Source: an uncultured Bacteroidota bacterium
Lineage (GTDB): Bacteria; Bacteroidota; Rhodothermia; Rhodothermales; UBA10348
Assembly (NCBI GenBank): GCA_937876355.1
Contig: CALFHN010000124.1
Span: 1-59,917, forward strand
Direction of reading: 5' to 3'
DNA: 59,917 bases
Under the pieces are notes generated by a model, which did no database searches, was not told the DNA's origin, and worked only from the letters and a program-made list of their open reading frames with translations. The position numbers were made by a program, and so were the translations under genes. Below, piece after piece: positions 33,730 through 42,988 of the stretch (position 1 is its first letter; each line of letters starts with the position of its first letter).

Positions 33730-34854
33730 ATGGATTCTGCGCCCTCAAATCATCCTGATTTAACCCTTCATCATCTTGAAGAAGATGTCCTTGAGCGGTC
33801 TAAAACCATTCCATCGGCTTGGTACGTCCACCCTTCATACCACGATTTGGATCGAAAATTCGTTTTCTCCCGTTCGTGGCAATACGTGTGCTCCTCGGCC
33901 CGCTTGCCGGGCGCCGGCGACTATGTGACGGATATCATTGCCGGCAATCCCATTATTCTGGTTCGGGACAAAGATGGTGTATTGAAAGCCTATTACAACG
34001 TGTGCAAACACCGGGGAGGACCGTTGGCGATGGACGAATGCGGACACGCGAAGGTGCTTCAATGCAAGTATCACGGATGGACCTATTTGCTGGATGGTTC
34101 GCTAAGGGGAGTCCCCCGCTTCGACCGAACAGAACTTTTTGACAAAAAGGATTTTGGCCTCACTCCCATTGCTGTTAGAGAGTGGCAAGGAATGGTTTTT
34201 TTGTGTCTTGAACCATCCTTCGCCCCCCCTTTTGAAGAGGTAGTTGCCGGAATTGCCGAGCGAATTTCCCCATTGAGCCTAGCGGACCTTCAGTTTCACA
34301 AAAGAGATGTCTACAAAGTGGAATCCAATTGGAAAGTGTATGTGGACAACTATCTCGAAGGATACCACATCCCATTGGTTCATCCAGGCCTAATGACCGT
34401 ACTCGATTTTCGGTCCTATCAAACGGAAACCCATGCCCACTATTCGCTACAAAACAGTCCGATTAAAGAAGGTGATCATGCGTATGGATCTTCGTCTGAT
34501 CAAGCCTATTACTACTTTATCTTTCCAAATATGATGTTGAACATCCTGCCAGGCCGCTTGCAAGTTAATCGGGTCGACGCAACACGTCCAGACGGGTGTG
34601 CAACTGTGTTTGACTATTACTATTCAGATATTTCCCAAACTAACTTGGATGGTAAAATAAAAGAAGACCTCGCGTTCAGCGACCTGGTGCAGGCGGAGGA
34701 CGTCGAGATTTGTGAGTATGTTCAACGTGGGCTTTCATCCAATGCGTATGACCAAGGTCGTTTTTCGTATGACCTAGAAGGAGGCGTTCATCATTTTCAA
34801 CAGAGCCTTAAGCGGTCTTATCGCGTGGCGCGGGAGGCCTTACTAACGAAGTGA
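33730..34854 (+). CDS. Rieske non-heme iron oxygenase, alpha subunit
   Basis: Ring-hydroxylating/choline-monooxygenase-like oxygenase (374 aa). The Rieske 2Fe-2S site is CKHRGGP...LQCKYHGWTY (two C-x-H/C-x2-H halves), and the mononuclear iron site lies in NWKVYVDNYLEGYHIPLVHPG. It would need an electron-transfer partner, which is not encoded nearby. The substrate is unknown; this clade includes choline/carnitine and aromatic oxygenases. The stop overlaps the next gene's GTG start by 4 bp (GTGA), so it is translationally coupled to pgeF. Confidence 0.87.
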   Translation: MDSAPSNHPDLTLHHLEEDVLERSKTIPSAWYVHPSYHDLDRKFVFSRSWQYVCSSARLPGAGDYVTDIIAGNPIILVRDKDGVLKAYYNVCKHRGGPLAMDECGHAKVLQCKYHGWTYLLDGSLRGVPRFDRTELFDKKDFGLTPIAVREWQGMVFLCLEPSFAPPFEEVVAGIAERISPLSLADLQFHKRDVYKVESNWKVYVDNYLEGYHIPLVHPGLMTVLDFRSYQTETHAHYSLQNSPIKEGDHAYGSSSDQAYYYFIFPNMMLNILPGRLQVNRVDATRPDGCATVFDYYYSDISQTNLDGKIKEDLAFSDLVQAEDVEICEYVQRGLSSNAYDQGRFSYDLEGGVHHFQQSLKRSYRVAREALLTK

Positions 34855-35651
34855 TCGCACCATCCATTTTTTCACAACCCGTTTTGGCCGGCTTTTCGAC
34901 AAGAAAAGGCGGGGTCAGCCCATCGCCCTACGAAAGCCTTAACCTGGGCCTATCTACCACCGATTCGAACGAGAACGTCTTAAAAAATAGATCGTTAGCA
35001 TCAGGTTATTTTGGATTGACACCAGATAACATGGCCATTGCGGGTCAAGTCCATGGAAGCGATGTTTTAGTGGTTGAAAAGCCAGGATTGTATCAAGGAT
35101 TTGACGGCCTCGTCACCAATCAATCCGATTTGTTGTTGAGCATTTCCGCCGCCGATTGTGCAGCGATATTGCTAGCGGATGCACAGACAAATACGATCGG
35201 AGCGTGCCATGCAGGATGGCGCGGTCATGTGGACGGTGTCATCGATAACTCCATTGACCAAATGATAAATTTGGGGGCTGATCCCGCCCGAATACGTGCG
35301 TATGTGAGCCCTTGCATTTCAGCGAAGCACTTTGAAGTAGGAGAAGAAGTCGCGGCCCAATTCTCATCATCCTTCGTTGAACGTAGGCCTCACTGGCCAA
35401 AACCACACATCAATCTCACGGCATCCATATTTGCCAACCTAGTTCGATGCGGCGTTCAATCGCATCACATTGAATGTTCTTCGCAATGCACTACTGCCAA
35501 TTCTGATCTATTTTTCTCCCATCGGGGCCAAAATGGGGTTACCGGACGAATGATGGGCTTTATTTGTACTTCAACAACTTCTCGCACTCATGCATCGCGA
35601 GCCTATCTTCTTGACAAACCAGTAGCATCTTCTGTTCAAAAGGCGCGTTGA
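34851..35651 (+). CDS. pgeF: Peptidoglycan editing factor PgeF (YfiH/DUF152 laccase-like)
   Basis: Zinc-containing protein of the PgeF (purine nucleoside phosphorylase/laccase-domain, formerly polyphenol oxidase) family. In E. coli PgeF prevents wrong amino acids in muropeptides; other members act on adenosine. Metal-binding motifs are visible: VHGSDV, SAADCAAILLAD and IGACHAGWRGHVDGV. The start is GTG 34851, inside the end of the oxygenase gene. Confidence 0.9.
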   Translation: MIAPSIFSQPVLAGFSTRKGGVSPSPYESLNLGLSTTDSNENVLKNRSLASGYFGLTPDNMAIAGQVHGSDVLVVEKPGLYQGFDGLVTNQSDLLLSISAADCAAILLADAQTNTIGACHAGWRGHVDGVIDNSIDQMINLGADPARIRAYVSPCISAKHFEVGEEVAAQFSSSFVERRPHWPKPHINLTASIFANLVRCGVQSHHIECSSQCTTANSDLFFSHRGQNGVTGRMMGFICTSTTSRTHASRAYLLDKPVASSVQKAR

Positions 35652-35671
35652 ACTTCTTCATGAAAAGAGCC

Positions 35672-37381
35672 ATGAAATCTGCCCTGAAAATTGCGATCGT
35701 GCAGTTCAACCCAGTCGTCGGCGACGTCGCTGGAAATGCGCGGCGTATTATTGATCTTGCTCTGGAAGCGGCTGAGAAAGGTGCAGACATCGCCGTTTAT
35801 CCAGAACTTTGTCTGATTGGCTACTCCCATCACGACCTCCTTGATAACGACTACGTTGTCTCAAGTATCGAGCACGCCTTAGCGTGGATTCACCAACATG
35901 TGCCCCCACATATGGCTTTGGTGGTTGGAACGGTTCGGCGAAACCCCTCGAAAACTGGAAAGAAATTATTCAATTCAGCCGCTTTTTTAGAATTGGACAA
36001 ACCCGCACAATTCGTTGACAAGATGTTGCTGCCCACGTATGACCTATACGACGAATACCGGTACTTTGAACCTGCAAAGGCACAATCACCCATTTCCTTC
36101 CGCGGCACAAAACTCGGCATTCACATTTGCGAGGACATGTGGAATCTGGAAAAGTATGCGAACTACCTCATTTATGAACGCAATCCATTGGAAGAGTTGA
36201 TCGATAAAGGGGCTGAAATTTTAATCAACCTTTCCGCCTCTCCTTTTTCTCATGGAAGACATGACCTTCGAACCAATTTGATTCAAGATATATGTAGGCA
36301 ATATCGCGTTCCGTTTTTGATGTCGAACCAGGTTGGAGCAAATACGGAGATGGTTTTTGATGGCGATAGCCGTGTGCATGCCGCCAACGGAGACCTTCTA
36401 AGATGTGCTCCCTCCTTCGAAGAAACCGTTCTTTACTGGGACAATACCGACCTCACACCGCTTGAAATACCAACTCACGACCGAATCGAAGACCTTTTTA
36501 TCGCATTAGTCTGTGGCATTCGGGAATACGACAAAAAAACAGGCATTTTCAACAAACTACTTGTCGGATTATCAGGCGGAATAGACTCGGCGGTAACTGC
36601 TGCTTTAGCGGTAGAAGCAGTTGGTGCCCATAGAGTTATGGGAATAACGATGCCTTCAAAATATTCTTCCGAAGGCAGCGTCACCGATTCAATGTCGCTC
36701 GCTGACAATTTGGGTATACCCTGTCATACTATTCCCATCGAAGATACTATTGAGTCGTTCAAGAATATTTTGGAGCCCATATTTCAAGGGACGACAGAAG
36801 GATTGGCAGAAGAGAATATTCAAGCACGGACTCGGGGACTAACCTTGATGGCCGTTTCCAATAAGTTTAACCACCTCGTGCTTGCTACTGGCAACAAAAG
36901 TGAAATGGCTATGGGATATGCCACACTTTACGGCGACATGGCGGGTGGGCTTGCTGTTCTTGCAGACGTTTTCAAAGTTGATGTGTATCTCCTGGCCACG
37001 TATATCAACCAAAGAGCAGGAAGAGTGTTGATTCCGGCTTCAACCATTTCGAAACCTCCTTCTGCCGAACTGCGGCCGGATCAACTCGATCAAGACTCCT
37101 TGCCGCCCTACCCTGTTCTAGACGAAATTCTACGTCTGTACATTGAGGAAAGACTCGACGTCCATGCTATTTGCAAAACGCTGGGTCATCCCAAATCTTT
37201 TGTTTTGGGCATTCTTTCGTCGGTAGATCGCAACGAATACAAACGCAAACAAGCCGCTCCAGCGCTCAGAGTTAGCAAAAAGGCTTTTGGAACGGGTAGA
37301 AGAATTCCAATTGTGATGAAGCTTGACCGTTTAGGGCTTGAAACGTTAAAACAAGAATTGAAGATAGAGGCTCATGCATGA
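35672..37381 (+). CDS. nadE: Glutamine-dependent NAD+ synthetase
   Basis: Last step of NAD+ synthesis: amidation of deamido-NAD using glutamine. The N-terminal nitrilase-type glutaminase domain has its Glu in YPELCLIGY, Lys in KMLLPTYDLYDEYRYF and Cys in IHICEDMWN. The C-terminal synthetase domain begins with LVGLSGGIDSAVTA (ATP-pyrophosphatase loop) and includes LATGNKSEMAMGY. Three in-frame starts are possible (TTG 35648, ATG 35660, ATG 35672); the last gives the usual short N terminus (MKSALKIAIVQFNPVVGD). It follows pgeF by 20 bp and overlaps ruvA by 4 bp. Confidence 0.95.
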   Translation: MKSALKIAIVQFNPVVGDVAGNARRIIDLALEAAEKGADIAVYPELCLIGYSHHDLLDNDYVVSSIEHALAWIHQHVPPHMALVVGTVRRNPSKTGKKLFNSAAFLELDKPAQFVDKMLLPTYDLYDEYRYFEPAKAQSPISFRGTKLGIHICEDMWNLEKYANYLIYERNPLEELIDKGAEILINLSASPFSHGRHDLRTNLIQDICRQYRVPFLMSNQVGANTEMVFDGDSRVHAANGDLLRCAPSFEETVLYWDNTDLTPLEIPTHDRIEDLFIALVCGIREYDKKTGIFNKLLVGLSGGIDSAVTAALAVEAVGAHRVMGITMPSKYSSEGSVTDSMSLADNLGIPCHTIPIEDTIESFKNILEPIFQGTTEGLAEENIQARTRGLTLMAVSNKFNHLVLATGNKSEMAMGYATLYGDMAGGLAVLADVFKVDVYLLATYINQRAGRVLIPASTISKPPSAELRPDQLDQDSLPPYPVLDEILRLYIEERLDVHAICKTLGHPKSFVLGILSSVDRNEYKRKQAAPALRVSKKAFGTGRRIPIVMKLDRLGLETLKQELKIEAHA

Positions 37382-37974
37382 TTGACTACGTTTCAGGCAA
37401 ACTAGCCTCAAAAAAACCAACCGAAGCAGTCATTGACGTTGGGGGAATTGGCTACAAAGTGCTGATTCCGACTTCAACCTTTGAAAATCTACCCGCCAAG
37501 GGAGGTTTGGTGACCTTAGTCACTCATCATTACGTTCGCGAAGACGCTATCACGTTGTTCGGTTTTGTTTCTGAGGACGAGCGTACTGTATTCAACATGA
37601 TGCTTGCGGTCTCCGGAGTGGGCCCCAAACTGGCATTGGCTGCTCTTTCCGCCATGCGTCCTTCCGAAATACGAGACCGGATTATCGAGGGAGACAGCGC
37701 AATGCTCACCCGGATTCCGGGTGTTGGACGAAAAACGGCTGAACGAATAATTATCGAGCTACGAGACCGATTCGAAAAAACGGCATGGGGAGATGTTCAA
37801 CCTGGATCAGTACATTCTGGAGCTGATTCTTCATTCCGTACGGATGCGATGGCTGCGCTAGAAGCTCTTGGTTTGTCTCGATCGGCGGCTGAAAAATCGG
37901 TGATCACCGTGCTAAGGAAAAATCCAGAGATTAACAGTGCCGAAGCCCTAATTCGACTTGCCCTCAGGTCGTAG
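37378..37974 (+). CDS. ruvA: Holliday junction DNA helicase subunit RuvA
   Basis: Binds four-way junctions and directs RuvB branch migration. The OB-fold N terminus (MIDYVSGKLASKKPTEAVIDVGGIGY), two helix-hairpin-helix motifs (LAVSGVGPKLALAAL and LTRIPGVGRKTAERIIIELRDR) and the C-terminal UBA-like domain (MAALEALGLSRSAAEK) are in the normal order. Length (198 aa) is normal. ATGA overlap with nadE shows coupling. ruvB and ruvC are not adjacent. Its 3' end overlaps the convergent MscS gene by 27 bp. Confidence 0.95.
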   Translation: MIDYVSGKLASKKPTEAVIDVGGIGYKVLIPTSTFENLPAKGGLVTLVTHHYVREDAITLFGFVSEDERTVFNMMLAVSGVGPKLALAALSAMRPSEIRDRIIEGDSAMLTRIPGVGRKTAERIIIELRDRFEKTAWGDVQPGSVHSGADSSFRTDAMAALEALGLSRSAAEKSVITVLRKNPEINSAEALIRLALRS

Positions 37975-39060
37975 ACTTGGTTCTTTGTTGCCACCACCGT
38001 CAAATCCCGCTCCCTTTTCCAAATAAACGGTCTGAGTTGGGAAGGCGAATTCGATTTCTCTGTCTGTAAATTCGCGATGGATTGAGAGATTTATTTCCTG
38101 TTGGATATCCATCATCACAACGTATTCGGGCACTAAAACGTAGTACACGACTTCGAAGTTGATCGAAAAATCCGCAAAAGTTTTCAGATGGCTGCGATCA
38201 AAACGAACATTTTCTTGTGCTTCCACCACCGCTTTTAGTAAATCTGGAATTTCTTTCAGTTTTTCGTGCGGCGTGTCATAAGTAACCCCGATTGCAAATA
38301 ACGCTCGGCGTTCATTCATACGTCTGTAGTTACGTACTCGACTTCCTAGCAGGTCATTGTTAGAAAAGATGATCAACTCACCGGATAAACTGCGAAGCCG
38401 GGTGGTCTTGATACCAATGTGCTCTACCGTTCCAGAAAACTCCCCTACAACCAAAAATTCTCCATACGAAAACGGTTGATCGGCAATTATAGATACGTAG
38501 GCCAGAAGATCAGACAACACATTTTGCAAAGCCAACGCAATGGCAATACCACCAATTCCGAGACCAGCAACCAGCGCGGTAATATCGATTCCGAAATTAT
38601 CGAGCATGAGTAGCAGGACAATCACCCAAATCAAGAACGTGAACACCAATCCCATCGCACGTGCAGCAGTAATCTTGGTGTTATCAGTCTCGTTCGACTT
38701 TAGATACCAGCCTACGAGCATCTTTATCAGACCGTTTCCTGATAACCCAAATTGAAGGGCAAATCCCAAGGTCACAAGATGATCGAGAAACGGCAGTTCC
38801 GGCGATTCAATGGGGAAAAACTTGACAGCCACATAAAAAGAAACAAGGATCAGAAAAAACGACCTAAGTCCATGCAAAACTTCCGCAACTATATCATCGA
38901 CTCGGTTTTCCGTTTTTGCTGAAAGGGCCGAAATACGGGTGAAAACAATCTTTTTGATTAAAATCAAGACCGCGGCAATTACCAAGGTAATTCCGATCAA
39001 TTCGAGCCAAGCTAAGAGGCTCATATCCAAAATTTGTATTTCTAAAAAGGTCGAATTCAT
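37948..39060 (-). CDS. MscS-family mechanosensitive ion channel
   Basis: Inner-membrane channel of the MscS superfamily with four predicted helices. The pore-lining segment is AGLGIGGIAIALALQNVLSDLLAYV, with the Gly/Ala pattern of MscS TM3. The beta domain follows (YGEFLVVGEFSGTVEHIGIKTTRLRS), then the soluble vestibule. Its likely role is release of solutes on hypo-osmotic shock. It lies 47 bp after asd on the same strand, perhaps as a read-through member of the methionine operon. Confidence 0.9.
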   Translation of the reverse strand: MNSTFLEIQILDMSLLAWLELIGITLVIAAVLILIKKIVFTRISALSAKTENRVDDIVAEVLHGLRSFFLILVSFYVAVKFFPIESPELPFLDHLVTLGFALQFGLSGNGLIKMLVGWYLKSNETDNTKITAARAMGLVFTFLIWVIVLLLMLDNFGIDITALVAGLGIGGIAIALALQNVLSDLLAYVSIIADQPFSYGEFLVVGEFSGTVEHIGIKTTRLRSLSGELIIFSNNDLLGSRVRNYRRMNERRALFAIGVTYDTPHEKLKEIPDLLKAVVEAQENVRFDRSHLKTFADFSINFEVVYYVLVPEYVVMMDIQQEINLSIHREFTDREIEFAFPTQTVYLEKGAGFDGGGNKEPSLRPEGKSN

Positions 39061-39107
39061 GATGACTCGTTAAGGATTAAAAAATCGCAGGTTTTCTAAA
39101 AGACGTC

Positions 39108-40181
39108 TCAATTTACTGCTTCTACAACTACCCGGTGCTTGAGTTTACCCTTCGAGGCCAGTAACTCCGCATTGAGAATGGCGCCTCCGGCTGCGCCCCG
39201 CACCGTATTGTGAACCAAGCATACGAACTTAAGATCAAGGATCGAACAATGTCTTAAACGACCAACACTTACGGTCATTCCTCCTCCCAAGCCAACATGC
39301 CTGCGAGGTTGTGGGTAGGTTGGGTCGGTCAGGTACACCAGAGCCCGTTCTGGGGATCCCGGTAATTTGGAAACTTCCTCTGGAATTACAAACCCCGTGA
39401 TTGCACGGATCGCCGATTGCACAGACACATCAGGCGTATTTAATTTGACGGAAACGCAGGCCATGTGCCCGTCTATGACCGGTACGCGGGTGCATTGAGC
39501 ACTGACTCGGAACGCCGCATTTTGGACCGCATCACCAATAAGCGTTCCAAGCATTTTCAAGGGCTCTGACTCCACTTTTTCTTCCTCCCCAGAAATAAAC
39601 GGGACCACGTTCGCCACTGCATCCAAGGAGGAAACACCTGGATATCCTGCTCCGGAAAGTGCTTGCATCGTCGTAACGTGGACTAGTTCAATCCCAAATA
39701 TGTCACTTAGCGGTTTCAAGGCCATCGTCAAGCCCACGCTCGCGCAATTTGGATTGGTAACGATAAAACCGTCACTTCCCCACTTCTGATGATCTATGAG
39801 TTTAATATGGTCAGAGTTTACCTCTGGAATCAACAACGGAACGTCAGAATTCATCCGGAAATTGCGCGCATTCGAAATCACTGGGTATCCAGCCCGTGCA
39901 TAGGTCTCCTCTATTTGACCAGCAACTGAGGAATCAAGACCAGAAAAGACAAAATCACACTCGAGTAACGACTCGTGAGCATTTTGCACTTCAATTTTTG
40001 CAACTTTGGAAGGCAGTGGCGTGTCCTCAAGCCAATGCACAACGTCGCCGTACCGTTTGCCGGCTGACCTTTCTGAAGCCGCCAACGCACTGATCTCAAA
40101 CCATGGATGATTCGTCAATAAGGCGACAAATTTCTGTCCGACAGCTCCAGTAGCTCCCAGAATTCCCACTCTAAGCTTCAT
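39108..40181 (-). CDS. asd: Aspartate-semialdehyde dehydrogenase
   Basis: Converts aspartyl phosphate to aspartate semialdehyde with NADPH, the branch point to lysine, threonine and methionine. The cofactor loop GATGAVGQKF, catalytic Cys in NPNCASVGL, GAGYPGVSSLDAV and the catalytic His region (DGHMACVSV) are clear. Length 357 aa. The start codon shares one base with the stop of the aspartokinase gene (TAATG), so the two are translated together as the last steps of the SAM-regulated operon. Confidence 0.95.
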   Translation of the reverse strand: MKLRVGILGATGAVGQKFVALLTNHPWFEISALAASERSAGKRYGDVVHWLEDTPLPSKVAKIEVQNAHESLLECDFVFSGLDSSVAGQIEETYARAGYPVISNARNFRMNSDVPLLIPEVNSDHIKLIDHQKWGSDGFIVTNPNCASVGLTMALKPLSDIFGIELVHVTTMQALSGAGYPGVSSLDAVANVVPFISGEEEKVESEPLKMLGTLIGDAVQNAAFRVSAQCTRVPVIDGHMACVSVKLNTPDVSVQSAIRAITGFVIPEEVSKLPGSPERALVYLTDPTYPQPRRHVGLGGGMTVSVGRLRHCSILDLKFVCLVHNTVRGAAGGAILNAELLASKGKLKHRVVVEAVN

Positions 40182-41155
40182 TATTGAAATCCGTTAATCC
40201 GCGCCTCCGTTGTCGGCGCAATTTGTGGTGTGTGATTGGCGTGAGCAAGTTGACGGCGCGAATCGCGTTCAATCCGCCCCGGCAAGAGCCGAGGCAATAT
40301 GAGGGTCCCATCGCCCTGTGGAAACCGAGTGGAGCGCACATGAACTGGAATACATGCTTCCAACACAGGCACGAAAGCTTCTGTATGCATTCCTAGTGCA
40401 CTCGATTCATTCCAGGACGAAGCGTCCTCCAGGAGCAGAAATAAGAATTTTCCAGCTCCTTTTACCTTATTTGGATCAGCAGTGTACAAACCATCTACAT
40501 CAGTCCATCGATCAAATTTGGCAGCTTCCACGGCTTCGGCAAATAACGAAGCAGTGTAATCGCTACCACCGCGACCCAACACAGATGTATTTCCTTCTTC
40601 GTCAGAGGCCACAAATCCAGTTACGATGGGCAACACAAATCGAGACAGGTCCTCAAACCATGCACGAATGCGTTGCCTGGTCTGAATCCGGTCTACTCCT
40701 TTTGGCCCCGTGACCACCAGCCGTCTGGCATCAATGGCTTGCGCCACAACGCCTTCCTGAGTTAACAGCCCAGCAACGAGAGGCGCAGAAAGCAATTCTC
40801 CGGTGGCCAAAATACTGGCAGATCGAAAACCGTTGTCTGGAAGTTGACATCGTTCACGTAGCCCGTCGAGTATCCCACCAATAGTGCGCAAATAGCTGTA
40901 TCGACGACGACCATCCAAAACAGCTTCGGCTAATTCGATATGGCGCTTCGCGAGTCGGGCGATAATGGTTTCGGGATCCTTGGAATCAATCAAAGAAACG
41001 AGCAGATCAGTCACTCCTGCCAGTGCTGAGACCACAACAACGGGTCGGCATGCCGCCGCTTCTCCACGGATTATGGAAGCAACACGGGCCAAACTTTCAG
41101 CTGAGCCGACGGACGATCCGCCAAATTTTAATACTTTTACAAACGAACTGGGCAT
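40181..41155 (-). CDS. Aspartate kinase, catalytic domain only (no ACT domains)
   Basis: Phosphorylates aspartate, the first step to lysine, threonine and methionine. Kinase motifs are intact: VLKFGGSSVG, the S/T-rich GELLSAPLVAG region, LGRGGSDYTASLFAEA and RWTDVDGLYTADP. The protein stops at about residue 324, just after IPVHVRSTRFPQGDGTLI, where the two ACT regulatory domains of normal aspartokinases (around 400-450 aa) would start. Allosteric control by lysine or threonine is therefore unlikely, and control by the riboswitch may replace it. I chose ATG 41155, one base after the SDR stop. Confidence 0.88.
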   Translation of the reverse strand: MPSSFVKVLKFGGSSVGSAESLARVASIIRGEAAACRPVVVVSALAGVTDLLVSLIDSKDPETIIARLAKRHIELAEAVLDGRRRYSYLRTIGGILDGLRERCQLPDNGFRSASILATGELLSAPLVAGLLTQEGVVAQAIDARRLVVTGPKGVDRIQTRQRIRAWFEDLSRFVLPIVTGFVASDEEGNTSVLGRGGSDYTASLFAEAVEAAKFDRWTDVDGLYTADPNKVKGAGKFLFLLLEDASSWNESSALGMHTEAFVPVLEACIPVHVRSTRFPQGDGTLILPRLLPGRIERDSRRQLAHANHTPQIAPTTEARINGFQ

Positions 41156-41156
41156 A

Positions 41157-41915
41157 CTACCGAACGTAACTCGCTGCATTTATATCGATGGAACAACCCG
41201 TTGCGTGATCGGACAAGCCACTTGCCAACAAAACGATCATAGGGGCCACGTCCGATGGTTCGGTTAGTCGTTTCAGCGCAACTCCTCCCAAAACATAGTC
41301 CTCTCCGTAGGCATCAATCGCGTTTTGGGCCATCGCAGTCCGCACAAATCCAGGAGCAATTACAAAAGCTGTGATACCGTCTTTTCCAAAACCACGCGCA
41401 ACTGAGCGAGCCAACGACACCATTGCTCCTTTGGAAGCCGCGTAGGCTAGGTACTCTTCTGAATCGCCACGGAAAGCTGCCCTAGACGCGATATAAATGA
41501 TCCGACCACCGCCCCGCGTTTTAAAATGTTGAATGGCAGACCTGGTCAATAGGGCGGAAGATCGGGTATTCACATCCAACGTATGATCCCAACTGGTAAT
41601 CCAATCGTCATCCGTACCATCGATGGGTGCCAATTCAGCGATCCCTGCATTATTTACTAGGACATCAATATGTCCGTACTCTGCCACCACGTCTTTGAAT
41701 AGCCGAATCGCAGCGTGAGCGTCCGATAGGTCCGCCCGGAAGGCCATTGCGCCTTTTCCAATCTCTTGACACAACGCCTCAGCGGGTTCCGGAGAGCTGC
41801 TATAGTGCACTGCTACGGTAGCTCCTGCTGCAGCCATTTGACGGGCAATCTCGTTCCCAATACCTCTGCTGGCTCCGGTAACAAGAACTACTTTGGATGT
41901 TAAATCTATGCGCAT
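41157..41915 (-). CDS. SDR oxidoreductase inside the methionine operon
   Basis: Short-chain dehydrogenase of the FabG-like type (about 252 aa from ATG 41915; the longer frame lacks a family-like start). It has TGASRGIG, NNAGIAEL, the catalytic Ser in IYIASRAAFRGDSEEYLAYAAS and YAASKGA. The C terminus ends INAASYVR. Its start overlaps metX by 10 bp and the aspartokinase starts just after its stop, so it is an integral operon member. No recognisable homoserine dehydrogenase is encoded in the operon, so a role in reducing aspartate semialdehyde is possible but unproven. Confidence 0.85.
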   Translation of the reverse strand: MRIDLTSKVVLVTGASRGIGNEIARQMAAAGATVAVHYSSSPEPAEALCQEIGKGAMAFRADLSDAHAAIRLFKDVVAEYGHIDVLVNNAGIAELAPIDGTDDDWITSWDHTLDVNTRSSALLTRSAIQHFKTRGGGRIIYIASRAAFRGDSEEYLAYAASKGAMVSLARSVARGFGKDGITAFVIAPGFVRTAMAQNAIDAYGEDYVLGGVALKRLTEPSDVAPMIVLLASGLSDHATGCSIDINAASYVR

Positions 41916-42988
41916 GATACGTGTTGAAAATGAGGTTGATAAATTGACTTTTGTGTAGCGCCAAGCCATTTTTTGACGATGGCATTGAGTGTTTCTCCTT
42001 CCAAAAGGAACGCGTCGTGACCGTGCGGGGATTCGATAATGGCGAACTCAGCGTTTGGAATTCCATCCGCCAACTCCTGCTGTTCTTCCAATGGAAAGAG
42101 GATGTCGGAATCCACCCCAACGATCAAAACCTGTTGTCTAATGGAGCGCAACACATCAAGATACGATCCACGACCTCTTGACAGGTCGTGAGAGTTGGAA
42201 GTTTGGGTCAATCGAACGTAACTGTTGGCGTCAAATCGATCGACCAGTTTACCTCCCTGATATCTGAGATAGGTCTCGACCGAGAACGCGAGCTCCTTAT
42301 TGTTTTCGGAAGGGACTCTTTCACGGCCAAATCGTGCTGAAAAAGAGGCCGGATTTCGATACGAAAGCATTGCAATCATGCGCGCATTCGCGAGGCCGGC
42401 GGCGGGTGGCTGGTCAGGTTCATAATTTCCTTCATTCCAGTTTGGGTCAGTGAATATGGCCTGCCTTTGGGCCTCTGTCCACCCGATACACCATGCTGAA
42501 TGACGTCCACTGCTCGTTACGGCCACTACTTTTTTTAGCGTAGGATCCAACACGGCCCACTCTAGCGCCAAAAATCCTCCTAGGGACCCACCAATGACAC
42601 ATTCCACCTCGCGAACACCTAACTCCTCGAGCAATCGGCGCTGCAGCTGAACCTGGTCGCGAACCGTGCAAACTGGAAAATCGCCGCGGTACGCTTTACC
42701 TGTGGCCGGGTTAATGCTCGTGGGCCCGGTGGTCCCGTAACATGAACCAAGTAAATTGGCGCAGATCACAAAGTAGGTGTTGGTACAGATGGCCCGCCCC
42801 GGGCCCACAATAGCATTCCACCAAGAAGCGGCATCACTGTCCCCGCTCATCGAGTGAAATACAACAACGGCATTATTGCGCTCGTTGTTGAGTGCTCCCC
42901 AGGTTTGATATGCCACCTCTACACCTGAAAGTGACTGCCCAGATTCCAATTCGACAGCATCAAAAGATTGGATAAGGCGATTAGACAT
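41906..42988 (-). CDS. metX: Homoserine O-acyltransferase (MetX family)
   Basis: Activates the hydroxyl of homoserine with an acyl group for methionine synthesis. The alpha/beta-hydrolase fold carries the nucleophile in GGSLGGFLALEWA, with NLLGSCYGTTGPTSINP and the C-terminal acid/His pair (GVDSDILFPLEEQQ and SPHGHDAFLLE). The acetyl versus succinyl donor cannot be decided from the sequence. Start and end overlap the neighbouring operon genes (8 bp and 10 bp). Confidence 0.93.
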   Translation of the reverse strand: MSNRLIQSFDAVELESGQSLSGVEVAYQTWGALNNERNNAVVVFHSMSGDSDAASWWNAIVGPGRAICTNTYFVICANLLGSCYGTTGPTSINPATGKAYRGDFPVCTVRDQVQLQRRLLEELGVREVECVIGGSLGGFLALEWAVLDPTLKKVVAVTSSGRHSAWCIGWTEAQRQAIFTDPNWNEGNYEPDQPPAAGLANARMIAMLSYRNPASFSARFGRERVPSENNKELAFSVETYLRYQGGKLVDRFDANSYVRLTQTSNSHDLSRGRGSYLDVLRSIRQQVLIVGVDSDILFPLEEQQELADGIPNAEFAIIESPHGHDAFLLEGETLNAIVKKWLGATQKSIYQPHFQHVSCA

